The position numbers and the translations under genes are program-made. Shown piece by piece: positions 54,554 through 63,683 of a stretch of 64,000 nt of DNA; position 1 is the stretch's first letter, and each line of letters starts with the position of its first letter. The DNA lies in assembly GCA_031546845.1 (NCBI GenBank), contig JAVBJT010000014.1:1-64000 (forward strand), written 5' to 3'. The notes under the pieces were generated by a model. It had not been told where the DNA came from. It ran no database searches and saw only the letters and a list, made by a program, of their open reading frames with translations. The DNA comes from Azoarcus sp031546845 (GTDB lineage: Bacteria; Pseudomonadota; Gammaproteobacteria; Burkholderiales; Rhodocyclaceae).

Positions 54554-55306
54554 TTATCTGCGTTGGCGCCGCGCCTCGAACAGGCAGATGCCGCTCGCCA
54601 CGGAGACATTGAGGCTGTCCACGCTGCCGTGCATCGGGATGTGCGCCAGTTCGTCGCAGGTTTCGCGGGTAAGCCGGCGCAGGCCATCGCCCTCGGCCCC
54701 GAGCACCCAGGCGAGCGGCATGCGCTGGTCGATCTGGAACAGGTCTTTTTCCGCTTCGGCGGCGGCGCCGACGGTCCAGATGCCGGCCTCCTGCATTTCG
54801 CGCAAGGAGCGGGCGAGGTTGGTGACGGTGATGTAGGGCACGGTGTCGGCGGCGCCGCTCGCCACTTTGATGGCGGTGGCGTTGAGGCCGACGGCACGGT
54901 CCTTGGGCGCGACGACGGCGTGGGCGCCAGCGGCGTCGGCTACGCGCAGGCAGGCGCCGAGGTTGTGCGGATCCTGGATGCCGTCGAGCACGAGGATCAG
55001 CGCGTTCTCGTCGAGCGTGTCAAGCACGTCGGCCAGTTTCAGCTCACGCCGGGTGGCGTCGATGCGGGCAATCACGCCTTGGTGGCGGCGTGTGCCGACC
55101 ATGGCGTCGAGCCGATCCGCCGGGGTCGGGATGATGCGCGCGCCGACTGTTTCGGCGGCGGTGACAAAGTGCCGCACGCGGGCATCCTTGCGGTCGTCGG
55201 ATAGGTAGATTTCCAGTACGGCTTCAGGCGCCTGGCGCAGTTTGGCCGAGATGGCGTGAAAGCCGTAGATGAGGCGGGATGATGCGGTGTCGTTCGTTTT
55301 AGCCAC
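54554..55306 (-). CDS. rlmB: 23S rRNA (Gm2251) 2'-O-methyltransferase
   Basis: A 250-residue SpoU/TrmH-family enzyme. An N-terminal RNA-binding domain (LIYGFHAISAKLRQ; RRHQGVIARI) is followed by the knotted methyltransferase domain with ILVLDGIQDPHNLGACLRVADAAGAH, LGAEGDGLRRLTRETCDE and SLNVSVASGICLFEA. It modifies G2251 in the P-loop of 23S rRNA. It overlaps the end of rnr by 8 nt, a classic pairing in proteobacteria. Confidence 0.95.
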   Translation of the reverse strand: MAKTNDTASSRLIYGFHAISAKLRQAPEAVLEIYLSDDRKDARVRHFVTAAETVGARIIPTPADRLDAMVGTRRHQGVIARIDATRRELKLADVLDTLDENALILVLDGIQDPHNLGACLRVADAAGAHAVVAPKDRAVGLNATAIKVASGAADTVPYITVTNLARSLREMQEAGIWTVGAAAEAEKDLFQIDQRMPLAWVLGAEGDGLRRLTRETCDELAHIPMHGSVDSLNVSVASGICLFEARRQRR

Positions 55307-57827
55307 GGCTCGTGCCTCGGGCGGTTTTTTGCTTCACGTTCTTTTCCTTCGTGTTTTTTGCGGCCTTTTTTTCCGCGGTTTTTTTCACGGCAGGCTGTGC
55401 GGCAGCCGCTGGTTTGGCTGCCGTGCGCTTTCCTGCGGTTTTCTTTGCCACTGCCGATTTTGCCGTGGGTTTGGCGTCCGCGCTTTTTTTCTTCGTTTTG
55501 GCGGGCTGGGTGGATCGGGTCGTTTTTGCGGGTTTTGCGGCAGGTTTGGCGCGCACGGTTGCGGGCGGCGGCGCTTCGAGTGGTGGTGCTTCGTTTTTCC
55601 GCCGCGCCGGTGGCAGCGCTTCGAGCAGGCGGAAATCGATCTTGTTGCTTTCCATGTCGACGCGCACCAGTTGCACGCGCACCCGGTCGGAGAGGCGGAA
55701 CTGCGTGCCGGTGCGTTGGCCGAGCAGGGCGTGGCGGGTTTCGTCGTAGTTGAAGTAGTCGCTGCCGAGGTCGGAAATGTGCACCAGACCTTCGATGAAG
55801 ATGCCGTCGAGGGCGACGAACAGGCCGAAGGGGACGACGGCGGAAACGCTGCCGGTGAATTCCTCGCCGACGCGATCGCGCATGAAGTAGCACTTGAGCC
55901 ACGCAACTACGTCGCGCGTGGCATCGTCGGCGCGGCGTTCGGTCATCGAGCAATGCAGGCCGATGGCGTCCCAATTGTCATTGGCGTGGCCCGGGCGGTA
56001 TTGCTCGCCGGTCAGCGTGGCTTTGATGGCGCGGTGCACGAGCAGATCGGGATAGCGCCGGATCGGCGAGGTGAAGTGGGTGTAAGCCTCGTAGGCGAGG
56101 CCGAAGTGGCCGACGTTGTCCGGGCTGTACATCGCTTGCTTGAGCGAGCGCAGCATCACCGTTTGCAGTAGCTGAGCGTCCGGCCTGTCCTTGACCTTGT
56201 CGAGCAGTTGGGCGTAATCGGATGCGCGCGGTGTGTCGCCGCCGCCAAGGGGCAGACCAAACTCGCCGAGGAAATGGCGCAGCTTTTCCAGCTTCTCCGC
56301 CGACGGTCCCTCATGCACGCGGTACAGCGCGGGGTGTTTGCGGCTGGAGAGAAAGTCGGAGGCGCAGACGTTGGCCGAGAGCATGCATTCCTCGATCAGG
56401 CGGTGGGCGTCGTTGCGCACCTCGGGCACGATGCGGTCGATCTTGCCGTTGTCATCGAAGATCATCCGCGTTTCAGTGGTTTCGAAATCGATGGCGCCAC
56501 GCTTGGCGCGCGCTTTCAGCAGCACGCGGAACAGTTTGTCGAGTGTTTCCAGGCGCGGCAGTAGGTCGCCGAGTTTGTGGCGCGCGTCCTTGTCCTGGTC
56601 GTACAGCGCGGCGGCCACCTGGGTGTAGGTCAGGCGCGCGTGGGAGAAGATCACCGCTGGGTAGAAGCGGTAACCGGCGATGGCGCCGGTGGCGGAAATA
56701 TTCATGTCCGCCACCATCGCCAGCCGTTCCACCTGTGGATTGAGCGAGCACAGGTCGTTGGAGAGCTTTTCCGGCAGCATCGGAATGACCCGGCGCGGGA
56801 AATAGACGGAATTGCCACGCTCCTGGGCGTCGGCGTCGAGCGCTCCGCCGGCGGTCACATAATGGGAAACGTCGGCAATGGCGACGATCAGACGATAGCC
56901 GCTCCCCTGGCGTTCGCAATACACGGCGTCGTCGAAATCCTTGGCCGTTTCGCCGTCAATGGTGACCAGCGCCAAACCGGTGAGGTCTTCGCGCCCGGCC
57001 CAATCTTTTTTGCGCACGGCGGTGGGTAGCTTGCGCGTTTCCGCTTTCGCCGCGGCGGAAAATTCGAACGGCAGTTCGTGTTTGCGCAGCGCGATCTCGA
57101 TTTCCATACCCGGGTCGGCGTAGTTGCCGAGCACTTCGATTACACGGCCGATCGGTTGGGCGTGACGGGTCGGTTGTTCGATCAACTCCACGGTTACCAC
57201 CTGGCCGGGCAGGGCACGCTTGCCGCCGGGGGCGATCAGGATATCCTGCGCCAGCCTGCGATTTTCCGGCACCACCAGCAATACGCCGTGCTCGTTGAGC
57301 ACACGGCCGACAACCTGGTGATTGACCCGCTCCAGCACTTCCACCAGCTTGCCCTCCGGGCGGCCCCGGCGGTCTTGCCCGGCGATGCGGACAATGGCGC
57401 GGTCGCGGTGCAGCACTTCGCGCATTTCCTTTGGGCCGAGGAAAATATCCGGCTCGCCGTCGTCGCGAACGAGGAAGCCGTAGCCGTCCGGGTGGCCCTC
57501 GATGCGGCCGCGGATCAGCGCGGCCTTGTCCGGCAGCAGATAAGCATCGCGGCGGTTGCGCAGCAGTTGGCCGTCGCGCTCCATCGCGCGCAGACGACGC
57601 TCGAAGTGCTCGGTTTCGTGCGCGAGGATGTCGAGTGCGGCGAGCAGTTCGTCGCGCGACATCGGCACGCCGTGCTCGGCGAGGGTTTGCTCAATATATT
57701 CCCGGCTGGGCAGCGGATCGTCGTATTTCGCCGTTTCGCGCGCGTAAAAGGGATCGGCACGTCGGCGTGCGCTGGGTACGGCAGTTTTTTTCTGTTTGCT
57801 GATTTTGGTTTTTTCGTTCATTGACAT
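55299..57827 (-). CDS. rnr: Ribonuclease R
   Basis: An 842-residue RNase R: two cold-shock-like domains (about 40-240), an RNB catalytic domain with IDGETAKDFDDAV (about 285) and other Asp residues, a C-terminal S1 domain (EEFTGSVSAVVPFGLFVALD) and a Lys/Ala-rich tail. It degrades structured RNA 3' to 5'. The start is 57827 or 57821 (both ATG). No clear ribosome site is seen, and the opposite-strand tRNA promoter overlaps the start, so the mRNA may be leaderless. Confidence 0.95.
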   Translation of the reverse strand: MSMNEKTKISKQKKTAVPSARRRADPFYARETAKYDDPLPSREYIEQTLAEHGVPMSRDELLAALDILAHETEHFERRLRAMERDGQLLRNRRDAYLLPDKAALIRGRIEGHPDGYGFLVRDDGEPDIFLGPKEMREVLHRDRAIVRIAGQDRRGRPEGKLVEVLERVNHQVVGRVLNEHGVLLVVPENRRLAQDILIAPGGKRALPGQVVTVELIEQPTRHAQPIGRVIEVLGNYADPGMEIEIALRKHELPFEFSAAAKAETRKLPTAVRKKDWAGREDLTGLALVTIDGETAKDFDDAVYCERQGSGYRLIVAIADVSHYVTAGGALDADAQERGNSVYFPRRVIPMLPEKLSNDLCSLNPQVERLAMVADMNISATGAIAGYRFYPAVIFSHARLTYTQVAAALYDQDKDARHKLGDLLPRLETLDKLFRVLLKARAKRGAIDFETTETRMIFDDNGKIDRIVPEVRNDAHRLIEECMLSANVCASDFLSSRKHPALYRVHEGPSAEKLEKLRHFLGEFGLPLGGGDTPRASDYAQLLDKVKDRPDAQLLQTVMLRSLKQAMYSPDNVGHFGLAYEAYTHFTSPIRRYPDLLVHRAIKATLTGEQYRPGHANDNWDAIGLHCSMTERRADDATRDVVAWLKCYFMRDRVGEEFTGSVSAVVPFGLFVALDGIFIEGLVHISDLGSDYFNYDETRHALLGQRTGTQFRLSDRVRVQLVRVDMESNKIDFRLLEALPPARRKNEAPPLEAPPPATVRAKPAAKPAKTTRSTQPAKTKKKSADAKPTAKSAVAKKTAGKRTAAKPAAAAQPAVKKTAEKKAAKNTKEKNVKQKTARGTSRG

Positions 57828-57848
57828 TATTCTAGTCGTGCTTATAAT
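57821..57848 (+). promoter_or_regulatory. Sigma-70 promoter of tRNA-Leu
   Basis: TTGACA (57821-57826), a 16-nt spacer and TATAAT (57843-57848) form a near-consensus promoter. Transcription would start about 57855, just before the tRNA. The -35 box overlaps the rnr start codons on the other strand. Confidence 0.85.
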
Positions 57849-57858
57849 CGCGGCTCTT

Positions 57859-57943
<85 letters not shown>

Positions 57944-57991
57944 TTCCATAATATTTAGAAACGTCCATAGACGTTCGTTGTTTTCTGACAA

Positions 57992-58014
57992 AGCCCGCAT
58001 TAGCGGGCTTTTTT
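57992..58014 (+). terminator. Intrinsic terminator of tRNA-Leu
   Basis: AGCCCGC and GCGGGCT form a hairpin with a four-base loop (ATTA), followed by a run of T residues. Confidence 0.9.
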
Positions 58015-58189
58015 GTCTTTCGAAGACTACCATGTTCCGCCGAAAGCCACGCGCGGATGGGTGCATTTAAAGCTTGAGGCATCAAGAAATGTACCCGCAT
58101 GTCCCTTACCGCACGGAAATCCTGGCTGCAAAGGCCAAGCCTTGTGGCCCCGTCGGCGGCCTCTTCTGGCCCCCGGCACAGCCGGAGGC

Positions 58190-58600
58190 TCATTGGCGGT
58201 GAATGATCTCTGTCTTGTACAACCCGCCGATGGTTTTCGCCAAGGTATTGTCGTAAAAGTCTCCCACACTACCGGCTGAAGCTTCGATGCCTGGTTGAAT
58301 CCGCTGTAATGCGTTGACGGGGTAATCGGGAACACTTTGCAGATCGGCTCGACCCCAAACCGCAGCCAGTGTCGGTCGATGCACGGCTTCACTTCTTCTT
58401 GAGGCGGTCGAGTTCCGCCTGCGCGCAAAATGCGCGGGCCAGCCGCGGGGCCTTGTTGGTCTGGCGGCAGTTTCTTGTGCTCCCGTTCCAAGGCTTTGGC
58501 GCGCTCCCGCTTGGCAGTCGTCACCCTATCGCGCACTCCTGTACCGATCTCGTGTTTCTTTACCCAGTCATGCTCAGGTAGTGGAGCCTCTTCAATTTCG
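58190..58600 (-). pseudogene. IS3-family transposase remnant
   Basis: The minus strand shows IS3-type OrfA text (DWVKKHEIGTGVRDRVTTAKRERAKALEREHK), then FGVEPICKVFPITPS from the OrfB start, and in another frame VGDFYDNTLAKTIGGLYKTE from the DDE domain. Most of OrfB is deleted and frames are broken. It marks a former insertion at the boundary between the tRNA/rnr core genes and the luxI cluster. Confidence 0.75.
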
Positions 58601-58707
58601 GAGGGCGGTTCTCTGTGCAAGAGCGGTGCTCTGCTTGAGATATTTATCGTTCCCCATGCTTGACGGTAGGAATGCCTTGGTGTTATGCGAATAGGGTATT
58701 AATTACA

Positions 58708-58727
58708 ACCTGTCATATATGGCAGTT
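58708..58727 (+). promoter_or_regulatory. lux-box-like palindrome
   Basis: The 20-nt sequence ACCTGTCATATATGGCAGTT is an imperfect palindrome with CTG...CAG arms and lux-box spacing. Its centre lies about 44 bp before a predicted start behind a TAAGAT -10-like element at 58750, as for LuxR-type class II activation of luxI. Confidence 0.55.
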
Positions 58728-58790
58728 AAATTTTCTATTTGAATCGCATTAAGATGCCCGTCTTGATTGGGTCTCATTGTTGAGGTGGGT

Positions 58791-59366
58791 GTGCAGTTTG
58801 TGTCGTGCGCGGCAAACGCCTTTCCGGACAGTTTGTATTCTGAAGTCGCCCGTTATCGTTATCGGATATTCGTGGAGCGATTGGGCTGGCAGCTTCGGGC
58901 CGAAAACGGAATGGAGCTGGATCAGTTCGACCGTCCGGATACCGTCTATGTCGTTGCGCGAAGCGAGGATGCGAGCATACACGGTTGTGCCCGTCTGCTA
59001 CCGACAACCAGCCCCTACTTGTTGGGGGAGGTTTTTCCGCAACTCCTCAATGGCCTGCCGCCACCCAACTCGCCGGAAGTTTGGGAACTGTCGCGTTTCG
59101 CTGCGGTTGATTTCGACCGTCAGAAGACTTCCTCTCTCGGGCAATTCTGTTCACCTGTGACGGTCGGGTTGTTTCAGGAGTCTGCATGGTGCGCCGCGGC
59201 GCGCGGTGCCAAGCAATTGATCACTGTATCGCCTATCGGCGTTGAGCGTTTGGTGCGGCGCGCTGGTTTCGAGGCGCATCGGATGGGGCCTCCAATGATT
59301 GTCGACGGCCATCCTATCTTCGCTTGCCTGATTCCCCTCCAAGACGCGGGAAAACAGGCGGCTTAA
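58791..59366 (+). CDS. luxI: LuxI-family acyl-homoserine lactone synthase
   Basis: A 191-residue autoinducer synthase. The conserved residues are seen: R24, F27, W33 (RYRYRIFVERLGW), E42/D44/D47 (MELDQFD), R68 (CARLLP), and E99/R102 (WELSRFAA). It transfers an acyl chain from acyl-ACP or acyl-CoA to SAM to form an AHL signal. The start is GTG at 58791, preceded by GAGGTG and aligned with the usual LuxI N-terminus. No luxR is in the window; a lux-box-like site is upstream and a biosynthetic cluster follows. Confidence 0.93.
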   Translation: MQFVSCAANAFPDSLYSEVARYRYRIFVERLGWQLRAENGMELDQFDRPDTVYVVARSEDASIHGCARLLPTTSPYLLGEVFPQLLNGLPPPNSPEVWELSRFAAVDFDRQKTSSLGQFCSPVTVGLFQESAWCAAARGAKQLITVSPIGVERLVRRAGFEAHRMGPPMIVDGHPIFACLIPLQDAGKQAA

Positions 59367-59479
59367 GCGATTCGCAAGGCGGTATGTCGTCCAGGCTGCA
59401 GCGTAAGGCCTGGATGGCGCTGAATGATTTGTTCGGGTTACGGCGACCGTCGGTATCCACCGGCAACAGGGGGCTTGCA

Positions 59480-61522
59480 ATGAATAAGATCGGGGTGTTC
59501 TACGGGACGACTTCGGGCAATACCGAGGCAGTGGCTGGCGTTCTTGCCAAAGCGCTGGGCGAGGAAAGGGCGGAATTGTGCGACATAGCCCAGGCTGGCT
59601 TTGCTGGTATCGAAAAATACGATCTGGTGATTTTTGGCATTTCAACCTGGAACGAAGGCAATCTGCAGGCTGATTGGGAAGCGCATTGGGCCGAACTTGA
59701 TTCCATAGACTTCACCAATGTCTGCGTCGCCTTGTTCGGGGTCGGCGATCAATTCGGCTATCCCAACACGTATCTTGGCGCCCTGGCCAAGCTCTATCGC
59801 AAGCTGCTGGCTCGGGGGGCGAGAATCATCGGAAGCTGGCCCGCCAATGGCTACAACTTTCACCATTCCGACGCTTTGCTCGATGACGGCAAGACTTTCG
59901 TCGGTTTGGCCTTGGACGAAGAGTCGCAGGGAGATCTCACCGCCAAGCGAGTAGCCCGTTGGGTTACGCGGTTGCAGGTGGAATTTGGCGCAGGCAAAGG
60001 CGTCAACCTTGCCCGCTATCTGCTTGATGCTCATCCGGATGCTGATCGAGTTGCCTATTTTTACGGCGAAAAACAGATCAGCCGCGGCGAACTCCGGCGG
60101 ATGGTCGCAGCCTTGGCGAGCCGCTTAAGGACCGTACTTGCGCCGGGCGAGCGGGCTGTCATAGCGCTCAACGACTCGCCCCTACAGATTGCGGCCTTCC
60201 TGGCCTGCATCGCCGTTGGCGCCGTTCCGGCGGTGGCAAATCCTCGCCTGTCGATGGATCAGTTCAGAGAACTGGTCGATACCTGCGATGCGCGCCTTCT
60301 GGTTGTCGAAAACGCCCGAGCCGCCGAAGTCGCTCATTGTCTGGAGGGGGACGAGAAGTTGCGCCTGGCGGTGCCGCTTTCCGGTCCCGGCATGGCTAGC
60401 TTGGACGCCTGGATAGCGAGCGGAAATCCCGAATGGCGTGACTACGTAACCTCCGAGGGCGATCAGCCCTGCTACTTACAGTTTACTTCCGGCAGTACCG
60501 GGAATGCGAAGGCCGTCGTTCATACGTTCGACAACACCATTGCGACATGCCGGATATTTGCCGCCGAGCATCTGAGTATCGGCCCAGGCGATGTGATTTA
60601 CGCGGTACCGAAAATCTTTTTCGGCTACGGCATGGGCAACAGCCTTTTCTTCCCGCTTTATACGGGGGCTGCGGCAGTGCTGGACAGCAGTTGGCCGACG
60701 CCCGAGGGGGTGCGCCGCAATCTAGAACGTTTCCGGCCTACCGTATTCTTTGCTGTACCGTCCATATACCGTGCTCTCCGCTCCGATGCGGAGCTCATTG
60801 CTGGACGCGTGCGCCTAGCTGTCTCGGCGGGCTCACCCCTGCCGGCGGCGGAGTTCAGGTACTGGCAGGAACGGGGCGTCGAAATCTGCGACGGCATCGG
60901 CGCTACCGAGCTTTGCCACATCTTTCTGTCCAGCCGGCCCGGTCAGGCGAGGCCCGGATGTACGGGCAAGCCCCTGCTGGGAATTGAATGCAGGTTGGTC
61001 GACGAGCACGGCAAGGTCGTGACCGGCGCCGACGATACCGGCGTTCTGCTGGTCAAGGGGCCGATCATGGCGAAGGGCTATTGGGCCCGGGAGGAGGTGA
61101 CGGCAGAACGTTTCTTCGACGGCTGGTACCGCACAGGCGATCTGTTCTCGGTTGATGCCGATGGCTTCTACAGCTATCACGGTCGTGAGGACGATCTGTT
61201 CAAGGTCAATGGCCGTTGGGTAACGCCGCAGGCAGTGGAGAAGGCCGTCTACGAAGCTTTCCCAGGCGTGGCCGAAGCGGCGCTGGTGCCATCCACGGGC
61301 GAGCACGATGCCTTGCCGCCGACGCTCTTCGTGACCGCTGCCGATCCTGTCGCTGAAGGCGTGAGAATCCAGATCGAGAACTGGCTGGAGCAACGCTTTC
61401 CGTCGCATGTCCGGCCGCGCAAGGTCATCTCTATCGAACGCATGCCCCACAACCATAACGGTAAGTTGATGCGCTCGGTCCTCATCCAGCGGGCGCAGCA
61501 GAGCCTGGGGTTGGAGGCGTGA
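59480..61522 (+). CDS. Flavodoxin fused to acyl-adenylating ligase
   Basis: A 680-residue fusion. Residues 1-172 are a long-chain flavodoxin (FYGTTSGNTEAVAG at 8-21; FGISTWNEGNLQADW; LFGVGDQFGYPNTYLGAL). From about 178 comes a benzoate-CoA-ligase-like ANL domain with FTSGSTG (about 335), GIGATEL (about 473), YRTGDLF (about 550) and the C-terminal catalytic lysine in HNGKLMR (about 657). The frame is unbroken between them. The ligase probably activates an aryl or acyl acid for loading on the ACP downstream; the flavodoxin may feed electrons to a partner. The start at 59480 has AGGGGG upstream; an in-frame ATG at 59384 is possible. Confidence 0.88.
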   Translation: MNKIGVFYGTTSGNTEAVAGVLAKALGEERAELCDIAQAGFAGIEKYDLVIFGISTWNEGNLQADWEAHWAELDSIDFTNVCVALFGVGDQFGYPNTYLGALAKLYRKLLARGARIIGSWPANGYNFHHSDALLDDGKTFVGLALDEESQGDLTAKRVARWVTRLQVEFGAGKGVNLARYLLDAHPDADRVAYFYGEKQISRGELRRMVAALASRLRTVLAPGERAVIALNDSPLQIAAFLACIAVGAVPAVANPRLSMDQFRELVDTCDARLLVVENARAAEVAHCLEGDEKLRLAVPLSGPGMASLDAWIASGNPEWRDYVTSEGDQPCYLQFTSGSTGNAKAVVHTFDNTIATCRIFAAEHLSIGPGDVIYAVPKIFFGYGMGNSLFFPLYTGAAAVLDSSWPTPEGVRRNLERFRPTVFFAVPSIYRALRSDAELIAGRVRLAVSAGSPLPAAEFRYWQERGVEICDGIGATELCHIFLSSRPGQARPGCTGKPLLGIECRLVDEHGKVVTGADDTGVLLVKGPIMAKGYWAREEVTAERFFDGWYRTGDLFSVDADGFYSYHGREDDLFKVNGRWVTPQAVEKAVYEAFPGVAEAALVPSTGEHDALPPTLFVTAADPVAEGVRIQIENWLEQRFPSHVRPRKVISIERMPHNHNGKLMRSVLIQRAQQSLGLEA

Positions 61523-61532
61523 GGAATCTGGC

Positions 61533-62342
61533 ATGCGCGTAATCTCATCTGCTGCGGAATTGGCGCCGGTGGACCGAATGGATGGCGATGCCGGCATGGC
61601 CATCGATCGGCTGCTACCGGTGGCTAGACTGGCGCTGGATCGTGCGGGTCTGGCGGTGGCCGACATCGATCTGATCGTTACCCTGTCGTTGTCCCCCGAC
61701 CGCTTGGCCGTCGATCCCGCCATTGTTGGCCCGCGTATTGGCCACCCCATGCAAAGGGCGCTCGGTGCGGAGCGCGCCTATCTCTTCGACTTGATGGACT
61801 GCAGTCTCGCCAAGGCGCTGCATGTCATCGACGTCTTCGGGTGGGCGCAGGCCTACCGTCGTGTATTGGTGTTGCGCAGCGAGATGGGCACTGGTCTTGA
61901 CCAGTCGGAATGCGGTTCCTTGCGGATCGTCGACGGTGCAGCGGCCCTGGTTGTAGTACCGGACGGACGGAGCCGGCTTGCAAGCGCGCCCATAGCCGGG
62001 GTGGCGCCTCTGGTGTTCGCGCTGAATCCGCACATTCGCCATCCGCTCGATATCAAAGCATGCCTGCACTTCACGCCCCCAGTCGATTTCCTTCCACGTC
62101 ACGGGCAGGCCGTCGAAGCTGCCTTGGAACGGGTGGGCGTAGGTGTCGCCAGGCATGTCGTCGAATCTTGGTTCTTGGAGAACGGGGGCACTTCTTGTGC
62201 CGGACCTTTCACTCTGCCGCTCGCCTTGAGCCATTTTCTCGCCGAGGGCGACAGTGGTTCGCTGGTTGCTGTCAGCTTCGACCCGTTTGCGCCTGGGATC
62301 GATGCGGCGAGTATCGAATTCGGGGGAGGCCAAGATGCATAA
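61533..62342 (+). CDS. Short ketosynthase III-like protein, PqsB-like
   Basis: A 269-residue thiolase-fold protein. The alpha-helix after the usual nucleophile region reads LFDLMDCSLAKAL, so a Cys (C90) is near the expected place, but the active-site His and Asn motifs of FabH are missing. It is shorter than FabH and close in length to PqsB, the inactive partner of the alkylquinolone synthase PqsBC. Its stop overlaps the next start by 8 nt. Likely a structural partner of the next ketosynthase. Confidence 0.72.
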   Translation: MRVISSAAELAPVDRMDGDAGMAIDRLLPVARLALDRAGLAVADIDLIVTLSLSPDRLAVDPAIVGPRIGHPMQRALGAERAYLFDLMDCSLAKALHVIDVFGWAQAYRRVLVLRSEMGTGLDQSECGSLRIVDGAAALVVVPDGRSRLASAPIAGVAPLVFALNPHIRHPLDIKACLHFTPPVDFLPRHGQAVEAALERVGVGVARHVVESWFLENGGTSCAGPFTLPLALSHFLAEGDSGSLVAVSFDPFAPGIDAASIEFGGGQDA

Positions 62343-63384
62343 GGTCAAGCTGGCAGCGCTTGCTAGTGAGCTTCCTCACCGCAAAATCGGCAACGACGAC
62401 CCGGTTTTTGCGGCGATTTCTTCCATCCCCGAGCGTTGGTGGCGATTCTGGGGCATCAAGCAGCGGGGGCATCTGGATCGCGCCGCCGGGGAGTCGGAGC
62501 TACGTGCAGCCGAGGTTGCGGCGCGGCGGATCCTCGAACGCATGCAGCTTGATGCGGACGATGTAGACCTGCTGATCTGTTCGTCCTCCTGCCCCATTCT
62601 CAAGGACAGTTCCGATCTGCCGTCAGCAGAGCCGCGTCTTTTCCCCCGGCTGAGTGGATTGCTGGCGCGGCGGCTTGGATTGGCGCGGACGCTCGCCTTC
62701 GATACCCAGGCAGAGTGCGCTGGGTTCATGCTTAACCTGTCGATCGGGGCAAGCTACATCCGCAGCGGCTTGGCCAGCAATGTCCTGGTCGTCTGCAGCG
62801 AAAGCGTCAGCGACCTGCTTGATCCGACAGCGCGGGCATCGACCATATTCGCCGACGGCTGTGTCGCGGCATTGCTGACGCGCAGCGCCCCGGACGAGGA
62901 TGCCGATCTTCTCGCCAACGCCCAGTACGGCAACGCTGACTATTACGAACTCGCCACTGCCACATGGCGTTATCAGGAAGCTGATAGCGCGGGGCAAGGA
63001 GAGGTCGGGCTCTATTTCAGCATGAATGAAGATGGCCCCAAGGATATTCAGGATTTCGCTCCCAAGCATGTGCCGATAGCAGTGCACCGGGCGCTTGCCA
63101 GCGCCGGTCTTGGTGCCGACGACATCGCTTACTTAGTTCTGCACCAAGCCTCCCCCTTCCTCGTTCAATGCTGGGGCAGTGGCATTGGCTGCTCAGCGGA
63201 AAAGTACGACTTTGTGGCTGGCGACACCGGGGTGATGGTGTCGGTTGCCGTTGCCCATGCGCTGTACACGGCGCTGGTGCAGGAAAAGATAAAGCCTGGC
63301 GATGTTGTGGCGCTGGGTGGAGCGGGTTTGGGCTGGACCTTTCTAGGCCAAGTCTGGAAATTTGGCCACATCACGATTTGCTGA
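62335..63384 (+). CDS. Ketosynthase III-like condensing enzyme, PqsC-like
   Basis: A 349-residue FabH-like enzyme. The nucleophile C128 lies in FDTQAECAGFMLNL, and H270 in LVLHQASPFLVQ. The Asn of the usual Cys-His-Asn triad is replaced (AGDTGVMVS, Asp in place of Asn). Cys128/His270 correspond closely to the Cys129/His269 of PqsC. It should condense an acyl chain with a second acyl or aryl substrate. It forms a translationally overlapped pair with the preceding PqsB-like gene. Confidence 0.85.
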   Translation: MHKVKLAALASELPHRKIGNDDPVFAAISSIPERWWRFWGIKQRGHLDRAAGESELRAAEVAARRILERMQLDADDVDLLICSSSCPILKDSSDLPSAEPRLFPRLSGLLARRLGLARTLAFDTQAECAGFMLNLSIGASYIRSGLASNVLVVCSESVSDLLDPTARASTIFADGCVAALLTRSAPDEDADLLANAQYGNADYYELATATWRYQEADSAGQGEVGLYFSMNEDGPKDIQDFAPKHVPIAVHRALASAGLGADDIAYLVLHQASPFLVQCWGSGIGCSAEKYDFVAGDTGVMVSVAVAHALYTALVQEKIKPGDVVALGGAGLGWTFLGQVWKFGHITIC

Positions 63385-63400
63385 ACAGGGAGTGAGAAAG

Positions 63401-63664
63401 ATGGAAGAGCTGTACGCAGTGATCCGCGGGTTGATCATCGAGGCTGCCGAGTTGGATGAAGTGGACATCGGTCTGGACGAAAAGCTGGGGGACCATGATG
63501 TCGACTCTCTGGCTGGTCTGGAAGTAACCGTCAATCTGGAAAAAAAATACCAGATCAAGATTCCGCCGGAGCGTTACGGGGAAATGATCAGCATCCGCGC
63601 CATTGCCGCCATCGTCACCGAGCTGGTCGCCGCCAAGGCTACGGCCGAGCAGATTTCCGCCTGA
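63401..63664 (+). CDS. Acyl carrier protein
   Basis: An 87-residue ACP. The phosphopantetheine serine is S36 in the motif D-S-L (HDVDSLAGLEV). The protein is acidic and helical as expected. Placed between the ketosynthase pair and an oxidoreductase, it probably carries the growing intermediate. Start is an ATG after a purine-rich stretch. Confidence 0.88.
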   Translation: MEELYAVIRGLIIEAAELDEVDIGLDEKLGDHDVDSLAGLEVTVNLEKKYQIKIPPERYGEMISIRAIAAIVTELVAAKATAEQISA

Positions 63665-63683
63665 CCGGAAGAGCCGGCGCGCC

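Noticed and set aside
58027..58620. A 197-residue minus-strand frame as an intact gene
   Set aside because: Its parts match IS3 transposase pieces in different frames; it is a remnant.
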